The notes beneath the pieces were generated by a model. The model was not told the DNA's origin and made no database searches. It was given only the letters and a program-made list of their open reading frames with translations. Of a stretch of DNA of 64,000 nt, positions 34,752 to 44,082 are shown in pieces. A program made the position numbers and the translations under genes. Source of the DNA: an uncultured Lachnotalea sp. GTDB lineage: Bacteria; Bacillota; Clostridia; Lachnospirales; Lachnospiraceae. Every line of letters begins with the position of its first letter. Within the stretch, counting starts at the first letter, position 1. The stretch is taken from assembly GCA_947066815.1 (NCBI GenBank), contig CAMSZT010000017.1, forward strand, positions 1-64,000, written 5' to 3'.

Positions 34752-35654
34752 ATGGCAAGTACTGCAAAAAAGAAAGCTTCGGGTATGTCCGACAAGACCA
34801 GCGACATCATCCTGGTGGCCATCTGCGTGGTGGTCCTTCTGATCGTGGCTTACCCTCTGTATTATGTGTTGATCGCGTCTTTCTCCGACCCTTATCAGGT
34901 GTACGCCGGAAAGACCTTCCTTCTGCCAAGCGGGTTTACCCTGGACGGCTACAAGGCGGTGTTCGCTGAGAAATCCATTGTCTCCGCCTTTTTCAACTCG
35001 GTGAAGTACACGGTCATCGGGACGGTGTTCTCCGTGGTGATGCTCTACATCACCGCCTATCCCCTGGCACAGAAGGGGCTGCCGGGGCGGAAGTTCCTCA
35101 GCATTTTCTTCCTGTTCACCATGTATTTCGGCGGCGGCCTGGTCCCCACCTACCTGGTGGTGAAGCAGACCGGCCTTGTGGGAAGCATGTGGGCGCTGTT
35201 CCTTCCCGGCGGCGTGGGCGTGGGCAACATGATCATCGTCCGCAATTATTTCCAGAACAGCATTCCCAGGGATCTTCTGGAGGCATCCTCCATCGACGGG
35301 TGCTCCAAGCTGCGGACCTTCCTCAGCGTGGTCATCCCCCTCTCCATGCCGATCCTGGCCGTTATGGTGGTGTTTTCCATGGTGGCCTACTGGAACGACT
35401 GGTTTACGGCTCTGATCTACCTGGGCGGCAAAGGCTCTCCCCTGCCCCTGGTGATGAGGAATATCCTGATCAAGAGTTCGGCTTCCGCTTCCCAGGCGGC
35501 GACCATCTCCGGCGGCTACGCAGAGCTGAACAAATTGACGGAGCTTCTTAAATTCTGTTCCATGATCGTGGCGGCGCTCCCCATGCTGATCATCTATCCT
35601 TTCGTTCAGAAGCACTTTGAGAAGGGATTCATGGCCGGCGCCGTGAAGGGATAA
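34752..35654 (+). CDS. Sugar ABC transporter permease, YtcP-type (partner of LplB)
   Basis: 300 residues with six membrane helices. The EAA loop LLEASSIDGCSKLRTFLSVVIPLSMP and the family end KHFEKGFMAGAVKG identify the second permease of a carbohydrate importer. The gene follows the first permease by 16 bases and ATG 34752 follows a GGAGGGG site. No ATPase gene is in the operon; the MsmX-like ATPase at 40175-41329 is the likely energiser. Confidence 0.93.
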   Translation: MASTAKKKASGMSDKTSDIILVAICVVVLLIVAYPLYYVLIASFSDPYQVYAGKTFLLPSGFTLDGYKAVFAEKSIVSAFFNSVKYTVIGTVFSVVMLYITAYPLAQKGLPGRKFLSIFFLFTMYFGGGLVPTYLVVKQTGLVGSMWALFLPGGVGVGNMIIVRNYFQNSIPRDLLEASSIDGCSKLRTFLSVVIPLSMPILAVMVVFSMVAYWNDWFTALIYLGGKGSPLPLVMRNILIKSSASASQAATISGGYAELNKLTELLKFCSMIVAALPMLIIYPFVQKHFEKGFMAGAVKG

Positions 35655-35671
35655 AAAGGAGGAGTACGGGA

Positions 35672-37357
35672 ATGAAAAAGAATTTGAAACGAGTATGTGC
35701 GGCGGCTTTGGCGGGCGCCATGGTCCTGCTCCTGCCCGGCTGCAGCGGGGGTCTGGCAAACGACGTCAATGACGGCACGGTAAATGAAAATACGGAACAG
35801 ACCGATTTCTATATTATGGGCGGCCAGTCGGCCTTGTCGGCGGGCTATGATGAGATGGAGGTTCTAAATGCGCTGCAGGAGAATGTAGGGATCCATATCG
35901 ACTGGGAGACCATGAGCGACTCCCTGGCGGAACAGGTGAACATCCGCATCACCGGCGGTCAGCTTCCCGACGCCTTCCAGGGCGTGGGCTTCTCCAACTA
36001 TGACCTGGCCCGCTACGGCGACGACGGCACGTTCCTGGACCTGAGTCCTTACCTGACGCCGGACATCATGCCTAATCTGTGTGCGGTTCTGGAAGAGCAT
36101 CCGGAAATCCGGGCGGCCGTCACCATGGAGGACGGCGGGATCTACGGTCTTCCCTCCGGGGAGCAGATGACCACGGCGGGAATCGGTGTGGATATGGAAG
36201 ACGCTTTCTCCATCTACTCCGTGCCTCAGTACAGCATGATTAACAAGGCGTGGCTGGACGACCTGGGCCTTCCGGTCCCCACGTCCCTAGACGAGCTCCA
36301 TGACGCCCTGAAGGCGTTTAAGGAAAACGACATGTCGTCGAAATATTATGGGAATGCGGCCGGCTCCACCATTCCCATGACCACCGGCTTTGACGAGTGG
36401 TGCTGGGGCCAGAACATTTTTTATTCCGGCTTCGGCTTCACCAACTGGCCCAACGATGTCTGCAACGACCTTCATCTGAAGGAGGACGGAACTGTGGAAT
36501 TTGTCTGCGTCACCGACGCTTACCGGGACTGCCTGACCTATTTCCACGACTGGTATGCGGAAGGGCTCATGGACGTGGAGATGTTCAGCCAGAGCGACAG
36601 CCAGCTCATCGCCAAATGTCAGCAGGGCTATGTGGGCGTGTCCACCTGGTGGTACATTGAGGAACTGATGGGCGAGTATGCTAAGGATTATGTGTTCCTG
36701 CCGCCCCTCACGGGACCCAAGGGAACGGAGTATGAGGATGTCTGCAACGTGACCATCCGCCCCGGAAGCCCCATAAGCTCCGGCCAGCTCTGCATCACCA
36801 ACAAGTGCAAGAGCCCCGTCAATCTGCTGAAATTTTACGATCAGTGGTATGACGGCGAGACGGTCATGCAGCTCCAGTACGGCCCCAAGGGCGTGTTCTT
36901 CACCGGACAGGAGGAGGGCACCGGCATGTGGCTCTCTATCACCGAGGAGGAATCCCAGGCCAAGTTCGGAAAAAGCAGCGGTGAGCTTAAGAATCTATAT
37001 GAAGTTTGGGGGCCGAAACTGATCCTGGCCGAGTATTACAACAGCGTCTTCTACATGGAGGACCGGGCCATTGAGCGTCTGACGGATCTGGATACCTTCT
37101 GGATGCCCTATGTGAAGGACACCACCTTCTACCCGGTGGACTGCGTCTTCACGGGCATGGAGATGGAGACCATTGACTGGCACAAAACGGATTTTGAGAC
37201 CACGGTCAAGGAGCAGGAGGGCCTCTGGATCAAGGAGGGCGGCCCCACCGACGAGGAGTGGGAGGCTTATAAGGAGCGCCTGTCTGAGAAGTGCGGCATG
37301 GACGACCTGCTTGAGGTCTACCAGGATGCCTATGAGAGGTATTCCGCTGCGGAATGA
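35672..37357 (+). CDS. Extracellular solute-binding lipoprotein (LplA-like)
   Basis: 561 residues. A signal with lipobox LLPGCS leads to a mature protein of the large family 1 binding-protein type used with LplB/YtcP permeases (DFYIMGGQSALSAGYDEMEVL, GGQLPDAFQG, YGLPSGEQMTTAG). Large size (over 500 residues) is normal for this group. Many Trp, Tyr and Asp residues are expected to line the sugar site. The gene lies 17 bases after the permease and 19 bases before GH32. Confidence 0.92.
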   Translation: MKKNLKRVCAAALAGAMVLLLPGCSGGLANDVNDGTVNENTEQTDFYIMGGQSALSAGYDEMEVLNALQENVGIHIDWETMSDSLAEQVNIRITGGQLPDAFQGVGFSNYDLARYGDDGTFLDLSPYLTPDIMPNLCAVLEEHPEIRAAVTMEDGGIYGLPSGEQMTTAGIGVDMEDAFSIYSVPQYSMINKAWLDDLGLPVPTSLDELHDALKAFKENDMSSKYYGNAAGSTIPMTTGFDEWCWGQNIFYSGFGFTNWPNDVCNDLHLKEDGTVEFVCVTDAYRDCLTYFHDWYAEGLMDVEMFSQSDSQLIAKCQQGYVGVSTWWYIEELMGEYAKDYVFLPPLTGPKGTEYEDVCNVTIRPGSPISSGQLCITNKCKSPVNLLKFYDQWYDGETVMQLQYGPKGVFFTGQEEGTGMWLSITEEESQAKFGKSSGELKNLYEVWGPKLILAEYYNSVFYMEDRAIERLTDLDTFWMPYVKDTTFYPVDCVFTGMEMETIDWHKTDFETTVKEQEGLWIKEGGPTDEEWEAYKERLSEKCGMDDLLEVYQDAYERYSAAE

Positions 37358-37376
37358 GTGAGGAGGATATTGATTT

Positions 37377-38873
37377 ATGATCAGCGAAACCCTTCAAAAG
37401 GCCAGAGACTTTGAAGAGCAGTATGGCCCCCATATCCCGGCCGGGGAACGTCCGGCTTTCCACGTCACTCCCATTATCGGCTGGATGAACGATCCCAACG
37501 GCTTTTCCTTTTATAAAGGGGAGTATCATCTGTTCTACCAGTACCATCCTTATTCCAACGAGTGGGGGCCGATGCACTGGGGCCATGTGAAGACGAAGGA
37601 CTTTATCCGCTGGGAACGGCTCCCGGCGGCTCTGGCCCCGGATACGGAATACGACAGCGCCGGCTGTTTTTCCGGCGGGGCCACGGAGCTTCCGGACGGA
37701 CGGCAGCTTCTCATGTACACCGGCGTCCGCAGGGAGCATGACGAGGACGGGTATCTCCGGGATATCCAGACCCAGTGCGTGGCCATTGGGGATGGCGTGG
37801 ATTATGAAAAATATGAGGCCAATCCGGTCCTGACGGGAAAAGACCTTCCGGAGGGCGGCAGTATCGTGGATTTCAGAGATCCGAAGGTCTGGCGGGGAGA
37901 GGACGGGGCGTATTATGCGGTCCTTGGGAACCGGGCGGCGGACAACAGCGGCATGATCCTGCTCTACCGGAGCGGGGACGCCCTTCACTGGGAGTTTGTC
38001 CGGATCCTGGATGCCAGCGGGAACCAGTACGGAAAGATGTGGGAATGCCCGGATTTCTTTGAGCTTTCCGGAGAACAGGTGCTGATCACCAGCCCTCAGG
38101 AGATGATTCCCGTGGGCCTGGAGTTCCACGCCGGGTATGGGGCGATCGCCCTGATCGGGGAGTACGATCCTGCCGGAGAAGGGTTTGTCCGAAAACGGGT
38201 GCAGTCCATTGACTACGGCTTGGATTTCTATGCGCCCCAGACCCTGCTTGCCCCCGACGGGAGGAGGATCATGATCGCCTGGATGCAGAACTGGAGCACG
38301 GCGGGCGCAAAGCCTGACCGCTGCCGCTGGTTTGGACAGACGATCGTTCCGAGGGAGCTTTCCGTCAAAAACGGGCGGCTGTATCAGGTGCCCGTGCGGG
38401 AACTGGAGCATTACAGGGGTCAGGCGGTGGTCCACCGGAATATTCCGGTCAGCGGGGAAGTCAACCTGCCGGGCGTGAACGGCCGACTGGTGGATATGAC
38501 GGTCACAATCCGCCGGGCAGGCTATGATTCCTGCCGGTGGTTCCGCATTCATGTGGCCAAAGACGGGGAGCACGATACGGTGATCCGTTACCGGCCGGAC
38601 CAGGGAACCTTGAAGATCGACCGCACCCGCAGCGGCCTGCCCTACGACGTCGTCCATACCAGAAGCTTCCTGGTGCGGCCTCTGGACAACGGGGAGTTAA
38701 AGCTTCGGATCCTTCTGGACCGGTTCAGCGTGGAGGTCTTCGTCAATGACGGCGAGCAGGCGGCCAGCACGGTGATCTACACCCGGAAAGAGGCCGACGC
38801 CATCAGCTTCGAGGCCGGTGGGGCCGCCCTGATGGATGTGGAAAAGTACGAGTTGGTTTTTGACCGGGATTAA
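37377..38873 (+). CDS. Glycoside hydrolase family 32 (beta-fructosidase/sucrose hydrolase)
   Basis: 498 residues. The three GH32 catalytic motifs are present: WMNDPNG with nucleophile D39, FRDP with transition-state stabiliser D168, and WECPD with acid/base E223. A five-bladed propeller domain is followed by a beta-sandwich domain (VDMTVTIRRAG..., LRILLDRFSVEVFVNDGEQ). There is no signal peptide, so it cleaves fructosyl bonds in sucrose, fructo-oligosaccharides or their phosphates after import. It is the last gene of the transporter operon and is followed by a terminator. Confidence 0.95.
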   Translation: MISETLQKARDFEEQYGPHIPAGERPAFHVTPIIGWMNDPNGFSFYKGEYHLFYQYHPYSNEWGPMHWGHVKTKDFIRWERLPAALAPDTEYDSAGCFSGGATELPDGRQLLMYTGVRREHDEDGYLRDIQTQCVAIGDGVDYEKYEANPVLTGKDLPEGGSIVDFRDPKVWRGEDGAYYAVLGNRAADNSGMILLYRSGDALHWEFVRILDASGNQYGKMWECPDFFELSGEQVLITSPQEMIPVGLEFHAGYGAIALIGEYDPAGEGFVRKRVQSIDYGLDFYAPQTLLAPDGRRIMIAWMQNWSTAGAKPDRCRWFGQTIVPRELSVKNGRLYQVPVRELEHYRGQAVVHRNIPVSGEVNLPGVNGRLVDMTVTIRRAGYDSCRWFRIHVAKDGEHDTVIRYRPDQGTLKIDRTRSGLPYDVVHTRSFLVRPLDNGELKLRILLDRFSVEVFVNDGEQAASTVIYTRKEADAISFEAGGAALMDVEKYELVFDRD

Positions 38874-38878
38874 AACGA

Positions 38879-38923
38879 AAAACAGACCGGTGGCCCGGAA
38901 AGATCGGGAAGCCGGTCTGTTTT
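38879..38923 (+). terminator. Terminator of the fructan operon
   Basis: AAACAGACCGG and CCGGTCTGTTT pair across a 23-base loop with an internal weak hairpin (CCCGGAAAGATCGGG). A short T run follows, a few bases past the GH32 stop. Confidence 0.8.
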
Positions 38924-38927
38924 GCTG

Positions 38928-39075
38928 CGGTGCGCCTCCGGGGGGTCGCACTGCGGCGGAATGGGATCGTGTCGCCAGAACGGTCTTCGCTTCGCTTCGG
39001 TCGGTGCTAAACGTGTGCCACTGGCACACAGCACCCGCCGCAGGCGGAGAATCCTGTGCGGCAGGATTCTTTTTT
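38928..39075. repeat. Structured extragenic element, possible dispersed repeat
   Basis: This noncoding stretch contains several nested inverted repeats: TGTGCCACTGGCACA is a palindrome, GCCGCAGGCGG and CACTGCGGCGG are related, and GAATCCTG with CAGGATTC ends in TTTTTT. It resembles the REP-like or mobile palindromic elements of clostridial genomes. No second copy is seen in this window, so the repeat status is unproved. The final hairpin could also end a transcript from either side. Confidence 0.45.
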
Positions 39076-39100
39076 AAAGGGTAAAGTCCCACGGGTGTGG

Positions 39101-39646
39101 TTACAGGCTGCGTCCTAACTGACAGGCATCCTTTAGCTTTTCATTGCCCTCAATGTCTCCTGCATGAAATACGCCCCCGCATAAGACTTTTCCGCAGTCT
39201 TTCCAGCCCAGATGGTTCATAAGGCGTTCATACCAATAAATGGATTCCTCAAAGCCGTTGCCTTCTGCCGCCATGAGCAGAACGGCATTCTTAATCGGGT
39301 TGGCAAGGTCGGGGCTGCATTCCGCTACGGCGAAAAGACGGTCAAAGGCGCATTTTAGCTGGCTGCTGATTGTCCAGTAGTATAAGGGGGACGCAAGGAC
39401 GACAATGTCCGCCTCTTTGTATGCCGGATAGATTTTGAGCATATCGTCTTTCTGGACACAGGGACTTTCCGGATTTTTGCCGCCGCCGCAGCAGCCGAGG
39501 CAGGGGCGGATATCCATTTTCTGCAGGTCAAATCGGGTGACGCTATGTCCGGCGGCCTCTGCGCCTTCTGTGAAGGAACGGATCAGTGCTGCCGTGTTGC
39601 CCTTTGGACGGGGGCTGCCGTTTAGGATTATGATCTTTTTGCCCAT
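39101..39646 (-). CDS. Flavodoxin-fold NAD(P)H-dependent oxidoreductase
   Basis: 181 residues. The FMN phosphate-binding loop is GSPRPKGNTAALIRSF (about residues 10-25), and ASPLYYWTISSQLKCAFDRL binds the flavin ring as in the FMN-reductase/iron-sulfur flavoprotein family. The segment CLGCCGGGKNPESPCVQKDDM holds several cysteines as in iron-sulfur flavoproteins, although the cluster motif is not complete enough to be sure. It is divergent from an HxlR regulator, a common pairing in which the regulator responds to electrophiles or redox stress. Confidence 0.87.
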   Translation of the reverse strand: MGKKIIILNGSPRPKGNTAALIRSFTEGAEAAGHSVTRFDLQKMDIRPCLGCCGGGKNPESPCVQKDDMLKIYPAYKEADIVVLASPLYYWTISSQLKCAFDRLFAVAECSPDLANPIKNAVLLMAAEGNGFEESIYWYERLMNHLGWKDCGKVLCGGVFHAGDIEGNEKLKDACQLGRSL

Positions 39647-39679
39647 ATGTTATAGATACCTCGCTTTTCTTTTGCCGGA

Positions 39680-39708
39680 TTGACACCGGGATTGGTTTAT
39701 ACTAAAAT
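39680..39708 (+). promoter_or_regulatory. Promoter of the HxlR gene and divergent region
   Basis: TTGACA (39680-39685) and TAAAAT (39703-39708) have a 17-base spacer. Downstream, a repeat AGTACTGTTAT...GGTACTATCTTAT (about 39734-39767) may be the HxlR operator. Confidence 0.5.
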
Positions 39709-39781
39709 TATAGGAAAACAGTATGGAAAAGACAAGTACTGTTATAAATGATAGGTACTATCTTATAGGAAAGCGAAAACT

Positions 39782-40114
39782 ATGATTAAGAATTATATTG
39801 AGAATGCAAACTTTGAGGATACGGGGTTCAGTTATACCTTATCCTTGATCAATGGGAAGCACAAAATGGTGATATTGTATTGCCTGATGGAGTTTGAAAC
39901 CGTGCGCTTTAATGAGATGAAACGCTATCTGAAACATGTGACAGACAGGACTTTGAGCACAAATTTGAAGGAACTGGAAGCGGATGCCTTGATCATCAGG
40001 AAAGAATATCCGCAGATACCGCCGAAGGTGGAATACTCTTTGTCAGAACGGGGGCGGTCTTTGATGGCGGTTTTGGACCGGCTGTGTGAATGGGGGGAAA
40101 AGAACAGGATATAG
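39782..40114 (+). CDS. HxlR-family transcriptional regulator
   Basis: 110 residues with a winged helix-turn-helix core. FSYTLSLINGKHKMVILYCL, FNEMKRYLKHVTDRTLSTNLKELE and VEYSLSERGRSLMAVLDRLCEWG match the HxlR pattern. The family-typical early cysteine of redox-sensing members is absent from the N-terminus (the sole N-terminal half Cys is in LYCLME). It probably regulates the divergent flavoprotein gene. Confidence 0.9.
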   Translation: MIKNYIENANFEDTGFSYTLSLINGKHKMVILYCLMEFETVRFNEMKRYLKHVTDRTLSTNLKELEADALIIRKEYPQIPPKVEYSLSERGRSLMAVLDRLCEWGEKNRI

Positions 40115-40119
40115 CGGTA

Positions 40120-40172
40120 AAAAAGACGGACAGACAGCGGCTTTTATGATTTAGCCGCTGTCTGTCTTTTAA
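40120..40172. terminator. Bidirectional terminator between HxlR and msmX
   Basis: AAAGACGGACAGACAGCGGCT and AGCCGCTGTCTGTCTTTT arms surround an A/T-rich loop, with A- and T-rich ends. It separates the convergent genes. Confidence 0.88.
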
Positions 40173-40174
40173 AG

Positions 40175-41329
40175 TCAGAAAGGATACTCTTTGCACACGG
40201 GTGAGCAGGCGTCTGCAGATGTCTGGTCATACCAGATCAGGTTGTTGCCCGTCTCCTGGTCAAAGAGCTGGATCAGCTCCGGGTTTGCGGTGAAGGAAAC
40301 GGTGTCTCCCATTTTGAGATCGTGCTTCAAGTCGGTCGTCGGTACGATCATGACCACCTCGTCGGTGCCGCTCACGGCGTGGATGTTGAGCTCCGTGCCG
40401 AGCATCTCGACCACATTGATTTTAGCGGAAAGATCTCCCTCGCCCACGGTCACGTGGCTGGGACGGATGCCGCAGGTGATCTCGCAGGGCTTCTGTCCGT
40501 TCTGCTTCAGGGCTTTCTGCTGGAAATCTCCCAGGCGGAAGCGGGCGCCGCGGATTTCGGCATAGTAGACGTCCTTTTCCAGAAGCAGTTTGCAGTTTCC
40601 GAAGAAGTTCATGACCGGCATGCCGATGAAGCCCGCCACAAAGAGGTTTACCGGTTTGTGGAATACCTCGTTTGGGGTGCCGATCTGGTTGACGAAGCCG
40701 TCCTTCATGATGACAATCCGGTCGCCCAGGGTCATGGCCTCCGTCTGGTCGTGGGTCACGTAGATGAAGGTGGTGTTGATCCGCTGACGGAGCTTGATGA
40801 TCTCGGCCCGCATCTGGTTTCTGAGCTTGGCGTCCAGGTTGGAGAGAGGCTCATCCATCAGAAACACCTTGGGGTCACGGACCATGGCGCGGCCGATGGC
40901 CACACGCTGGCGCTGGCCGCCGGAGAGGGCCTTGGGCTTGCGCTCCAGATACTGGGTGATGTCCAGAATCTCCGCAACCTCCCGCACCTTGCGGTCGATC
41001 TCGTCCTTGGGCACCTTTCTCAGCTTCAGGGCAAAAGCCATATTCTGGTAAACCGTCATGTGGGGATAAAGGGCATAGCTCTGGAACACCATGGCGATGT
41101 CCCGGTCCTTGGGCTCCACGTCGTTGACCAGTTTGCCGTCGATGTAGAGCTCGCCGCCGGAGATGTCCTCCAGGCCGGCCACCATGCGGAGCGTGGTGGA
41201 TTTTCCGCATCCGGACGGGCCGACCAGAACGATGAATTCTTTATCGTCGATGGCCAGGTTCACGTCGTGGACGGCAGTCACCTTGTTGTCGTAGACTTTC
41301 TTGATTCCCTTCAGTAAAACTTCGGACAT
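40175..41329 (-). CDS. msmX: MsmX/UgpC-type sugar ABC transporter ATPase
   Basis: 384 residues. Walker [10 protein letters not shown] (37-45), Q-loop [16 protein letters not shown], signature [14 protein letters not shown] and Walker [13 protein letters not shown] are complete. The C-terminal TOBE-type regulatory domain is as in MsmX/MalK. MsmX-type ATPases energise several sugar importers, and this one lies near, but not within, the fructan transporter operon that lacks its own ATPase. Its promoter carries the same GTGAAACGTTATT operator. The ATG 41329 has only a weak ribosome site, and an in-frame extension upstream is not protein-like. Confidence 0.94.
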   Translation of the reverse strand: MSEVLLKGIKKVYDNKVTAVHDVNLAIDDKEFIVLVGPSGCGKSTTLRMVAGLEDISGGELYIDGKLVNDVEPKDRDIAMVFQSYALYPHMTVYQNMAFALKLRKVPKDEIDRKVREVAEILDITQYLERKPKALSGGQRQRVAIGRAMVRDPKVFLMDEPLSNLDAKLRNQMRAEIIKLRQRINTTFIYVTHDQTEAMTLGDRIVIMKDGFVNQIGTPNEVFHKPVNLFVAGFIGMPVMNFFGNCKLLLEKDVYYAEIRGARFRLGDFQQKALKQNGQKPCEITCGIRPSHVTVGEGDLSAKINVVEMLGTELNIHAVSGTDEVVMIVPTTDLKHDLKMGDTVSFTANPELIQLFDQETGNNLIWYDQTSADACSPVCKEYPF

Positions 41330-41535
41330 AAATACATGGCTCTGATGATCCGGACTCCTCCAAAGACCACCTCCCGGCCGCAAAATGCGCACCAGATTAC
41401 AGCAGGTCTCCACACTGCTGCACCGCAAGCCCGGCGGAATGTAATCCCTCCTTTTTTCTTGTACGGCAGTCATGGCGAGTGGAGTGAACTGCCGCCAGTG
41501 GTTTGTGTACGGACGGTGTAGGTCTCCCGTTGTAC

Positions 41536-41624
41536 GTGAAACGTTATTTCATATAAATAGTAAAATAAAATAAATATATTGTCAATACTTTTTTGTGGAA
41601 ATAACACAAATAATGTGAAACGTT
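41536..41624 (-). promoter_or_regulatory. Promoter and two LacI operators of msmX
   Basis: On the minus strand TTGACA (41580-41585) and TACTAT (41557-41562) are separated by 17 bases. GTGAAACGTTATT (41536-41548, plus strand) sits just after the -10 box on the transcribed side, and GTGAAACGTT recurs upstream (41615-41624). The first is the exact reverse complement of the operator at 33611-33623. The leader from here to the msmX start is about 200 bases and has no gene. Confidence 0.75.
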
Positions 41625-41743
41625 TTTTACAGCGCTCACGCGGATGCGGAGGGGGGTGTCGGGAAAGAGAGATTTTCCGGTAGATGCCTTCCAAAAAGTG
41701 TGTTATACTGGAAAACAGAAAACCAAAAGGAGAACAGGTATTT

Positions 41744-42916
41744 ATGGATAATTTTACTTTTTACAGCCCCACGTACTTTGCCTTTGGGAAGGGTACGGAA
41801 AACGAGGCGGGACATTATGTGAAGCGGTTTGGGGGAAGCCGGGTGCTCATCCACTACGGCGGCGGGAGTGTGGTCCGCTCCGGGCTTTTGGACCGGGTGA
41901 AAGCCTCCATCGAAAAAGAGGGCTTAAGTTATGTGGAGCTCGGCGGAGTGAAACCCAATCCCAGGAGCGGTCTGGTCTATGAGGGGATCGAGCTCTGCCG
42001 GAAGGAGAAGGTGGACTTCATCCTGGCGGTGGGAGGGGGAAGCACCATTGATTCCTCAAAAGCCATCGGCATAGGAACGGTTTATGAAGGAGATTTCTGG
42101 GATTTTTATCAGGGAAAGGCCGTGCCGGAGAGATCCCTGCCGGTGGGCTCTGTCCTGACCATTGCGGCAGCGGGCAGCGAAGGAAGCTGCGGTTCCGTCA
42201 TTACCCAGGAGGACGGTATGTACAAGAGGCCCTGCGACTGCGAGATCATGCGGCCGGTTTTTGCCATTATGGATCCGGAGCTTACCATGACGCTTCCGCC
42301 TTATCAGACGGCCAGCGGCTGTACGGATATCATGGCCCATGTGTTTGAGCGGTATTTTACCAACACGAAGCATGTGGAGATCACGGACCGACTCTGCGAG
42401 GGGATCCTGAAGACCATCATTAAGGAGCTTCCGAAGGTTCTTGAAAATCCCAATGACTACGAGGCGAGAGCCAACATCATGTGGGCGGGCACCCTGGCCC
42501 ATAACGACGTCTGCGGCGTAGGCAGGGAGCAGGACTGGGCCAGCCACAATCTGGAACATGAACTCTCCGCTTTCTACGACTGCGCCCACGGAGCCGGACT
42601 GGCGGTCATGTTCCCGGCCTGGATGACCTATGTGATGCATCACGATGTGGACCGGTTCGCACAGTTTGCGGTCCGGGTATGGGGCTGCGAGATGAATTTC
42701 GAGGATCCGGAGGAGACGGCGAAGGAGGGCATTGCCAGGACGAAGGCATTCTTCCGCTCTGCCGGCATGCCTACCTCTTTTGCGGAGCTGGGAGCGAAGG
42801 AGGAGGATATCCCGAAACTCCTTGAGACCCTGCAGATCGAGGGCCGCACCGAGGGCTTCTTTGTGAAGCTGGGGCCGAAGGAGTGCGAGGAGGTCTATCG
42901 GCTGGCCTGCCGTTAA
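41744..42916 (+). CDS. Iron-containing alcohol dehydrogenase 1 (butanol-dehydrogenase-like)
   Basis: 390 residues. NAD(P)-binding GGGS in FILAVGGGSTIDSSKAIG (about 97-100), and the iron-site pattern with D and H in SGCTDIMAHVFERYF, H in SHNLEHEL and H in DCAHGAGLAVMFP. It reversibly reduces an aldehyde or ketone to an alcohol in the cytoplasm, using NADH or NADPH. ATG 41744 is preceded by AAAAGGAG. It is about half-identical in pattern to the second copy at 44083, and a small membrane protein lies between them. Physiological substrate is unknown. Confidence 0.92.
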   Translation: MDNFTFYSPTYFAFGKGTENEAGHYVKRFGGSRVLIHYGGGSVVRSGLLDRVKASIEKEGLSYVELGGVKPNPRSGLVYEGIELCRKEKVDFILAVGGGSTIDSSKAIGIGTVYEGDFWDFYQGKAVPERSLPVGSVLTIAAAGSEGSCGSVITQEDGMYKRPCDCEIMRPVFAIMDPELTMTLPPYQTASGCTDIMAHVFERYFTNTKHVEITDRLCEGILKTIIKELPKVLENPNDYEARANIMWAGTLAHNDVCGVGREQDWASHNLEHELSAFYDCAHGAGLAVMFPAWMTYVMHHDVDRFAQFAVRVWGCEMNFEDPEETAKEGIARTKAFFRSAGMPTSFAELGAKEEDIPKLLETLQIEGRTEGFFVKLGPKECEEVYRLACR

Positions 42917-43001
42917 GGCCTGTCCGGTAACGGCGCTTTGCGAAAGCGGCCTGCGAATGACGGGGCCTTTCAGACAGGTCCCCGTGCATGGGAGGTAAGG
43001 G

Positions 43002-43958
43002 ATGAAGAAGCGATATTTGTGCCCGGTCTGTGACCAGGAGCTGACGGCAAAAAGCTATTGTCCCGAATGCCGCAGGATCCGGAGGGAGCCGGTCATTTAC
43101 GAGGGCTGGCTCCTTCCCAATGAGAGCGGCAGTGAGGGGGCACTTCAGCAGGCGGCCGAGGAACGGGCCGGATCTTCGGTGAGGACAGGAAATGCTTCTG
43201 CTGCGGCCGGGAAGTCCTTTAAGGGTTTTAAGATCCTGGTCATCCTGACAGTCCTCTGCAGTGCGGCCGCCGCTCTGTGGGAGCCGCTCTGGGAAGTCGG
43301 AAAGGAGATCGTCACGGATATCCGGGAGGAATTCGGCGTCGGAGATTCCTGGGACAGCGCCGGGGAGGCGTTGGAGGCCCTGGAGACCGAGGAGGATGGA
43401 GCGGAAATCTCCGGGAATGGTCTTGAGGATAACTACACGGTCCTTTCGGAGGAAGAGGTCAGGGCGGCAGGCGAGCCCTGCAATGGCCATCCCCATTACG
43501 ATGTGGACGGGGAGGAATACATAGCAAGGCTGTCCCGGTACATAGGCGATCTGTGGCCGGAGGAGACCGGCGGCTTTGAGTGGCAGGAAAGCTACAATCA
43601 GATCTATCAAAGAGGGCTTGAGCGCTACAGCTATTATGAGCGGAGGGCAGAATGCTTCCTGGGAAACGGCGTGTATTATGTGGCCGCCTGCGATACGGCG
43701 ACCGGTGAGGTCATGGAGGTGGACATTGGGGCGGAGACGGAGGAGGAGTTTGCAAAAGCGTTTCTCCTGGCGGCTTGTGCCCTGGAGCCGGATCTGGACA
43801 GGAATGGAGTCTGGAGTGAGACCCAGTCGCTCCTTTCTGCCATGGAGGGGGAAGAGTATTATTTCGGAGATTGGGGGATTCATGAAATATACCTTACCGG
43901 AGGAACCTCTTACTATGGAAGTCTGAGCTGTCTGTCTCAGTATGACAAATATCAGTAG
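43002..43958 (+). CDS. Zinc-ribbon membrane protein of unknown function
   Basis: 318 residues. A zinc ribbon at the N-terminus (CPVC at 7-10 and CPEC at 20-23) is followed by a short linker, one membrane helix (about 70-88) and an extracytoplasmic domain of about 220 residues rich in Glu and Tyr (HYDVDGEEYIARLSRYIGDLW, RAECFLGNGVYYVAACDTATG). The family is not recognised; similar zinc-ribbon/single-helix/extracellular layouts occur in many Lachnospiraceae proteins. It lies between two alcohol dehydrogenase genes without an evident functional link. Confidence 0.72.
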   Translation: MKKRYLCPVCDQELTAKSYCPECRRIRREPVIYEGWLLPNESGSEGALQQAAEERAGSSVRTGNASAAAGKSFKGFKILVILTVLCSAAAALWEPLWEVGKEIVTDIREEFGVGDSWDSAGEALEALETEEDGAEISGNGLEDNYTVLSEEEVRAAGEPCNGHPHYDVDGEEYIARLSRYIGDLWPEETGGFEWQESYNQIYQRGLERYSYYERRAECFLGNGVYYVAACDTATGEVMEVDIGAETEEEFAKAFLLAACALEPDLDRNGVWSETQSLLSAMEGEEYYFGDWGIHEIYLTGGTSYYGSLSCLSQYDKYQ

Positions 43959-44082
43959 GACGAAAGGCGATCGTGAAACCTGAAACATGGCAAAGATCCT
44001 GACGCTCTCTTCCGGAAAAGGCCCTCTGCGCCATGGAGATGAGAATCTGGGCAGGATCATATTTTTGGGGGTAACAGAGCAA

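Noticed and set aside
40322-41317. 331-codon plus-strand frame opposite msmX
   Set aside because: Fully inside the well-supported ABC ATPase on the other strand; composition is that of an antisense shadow.
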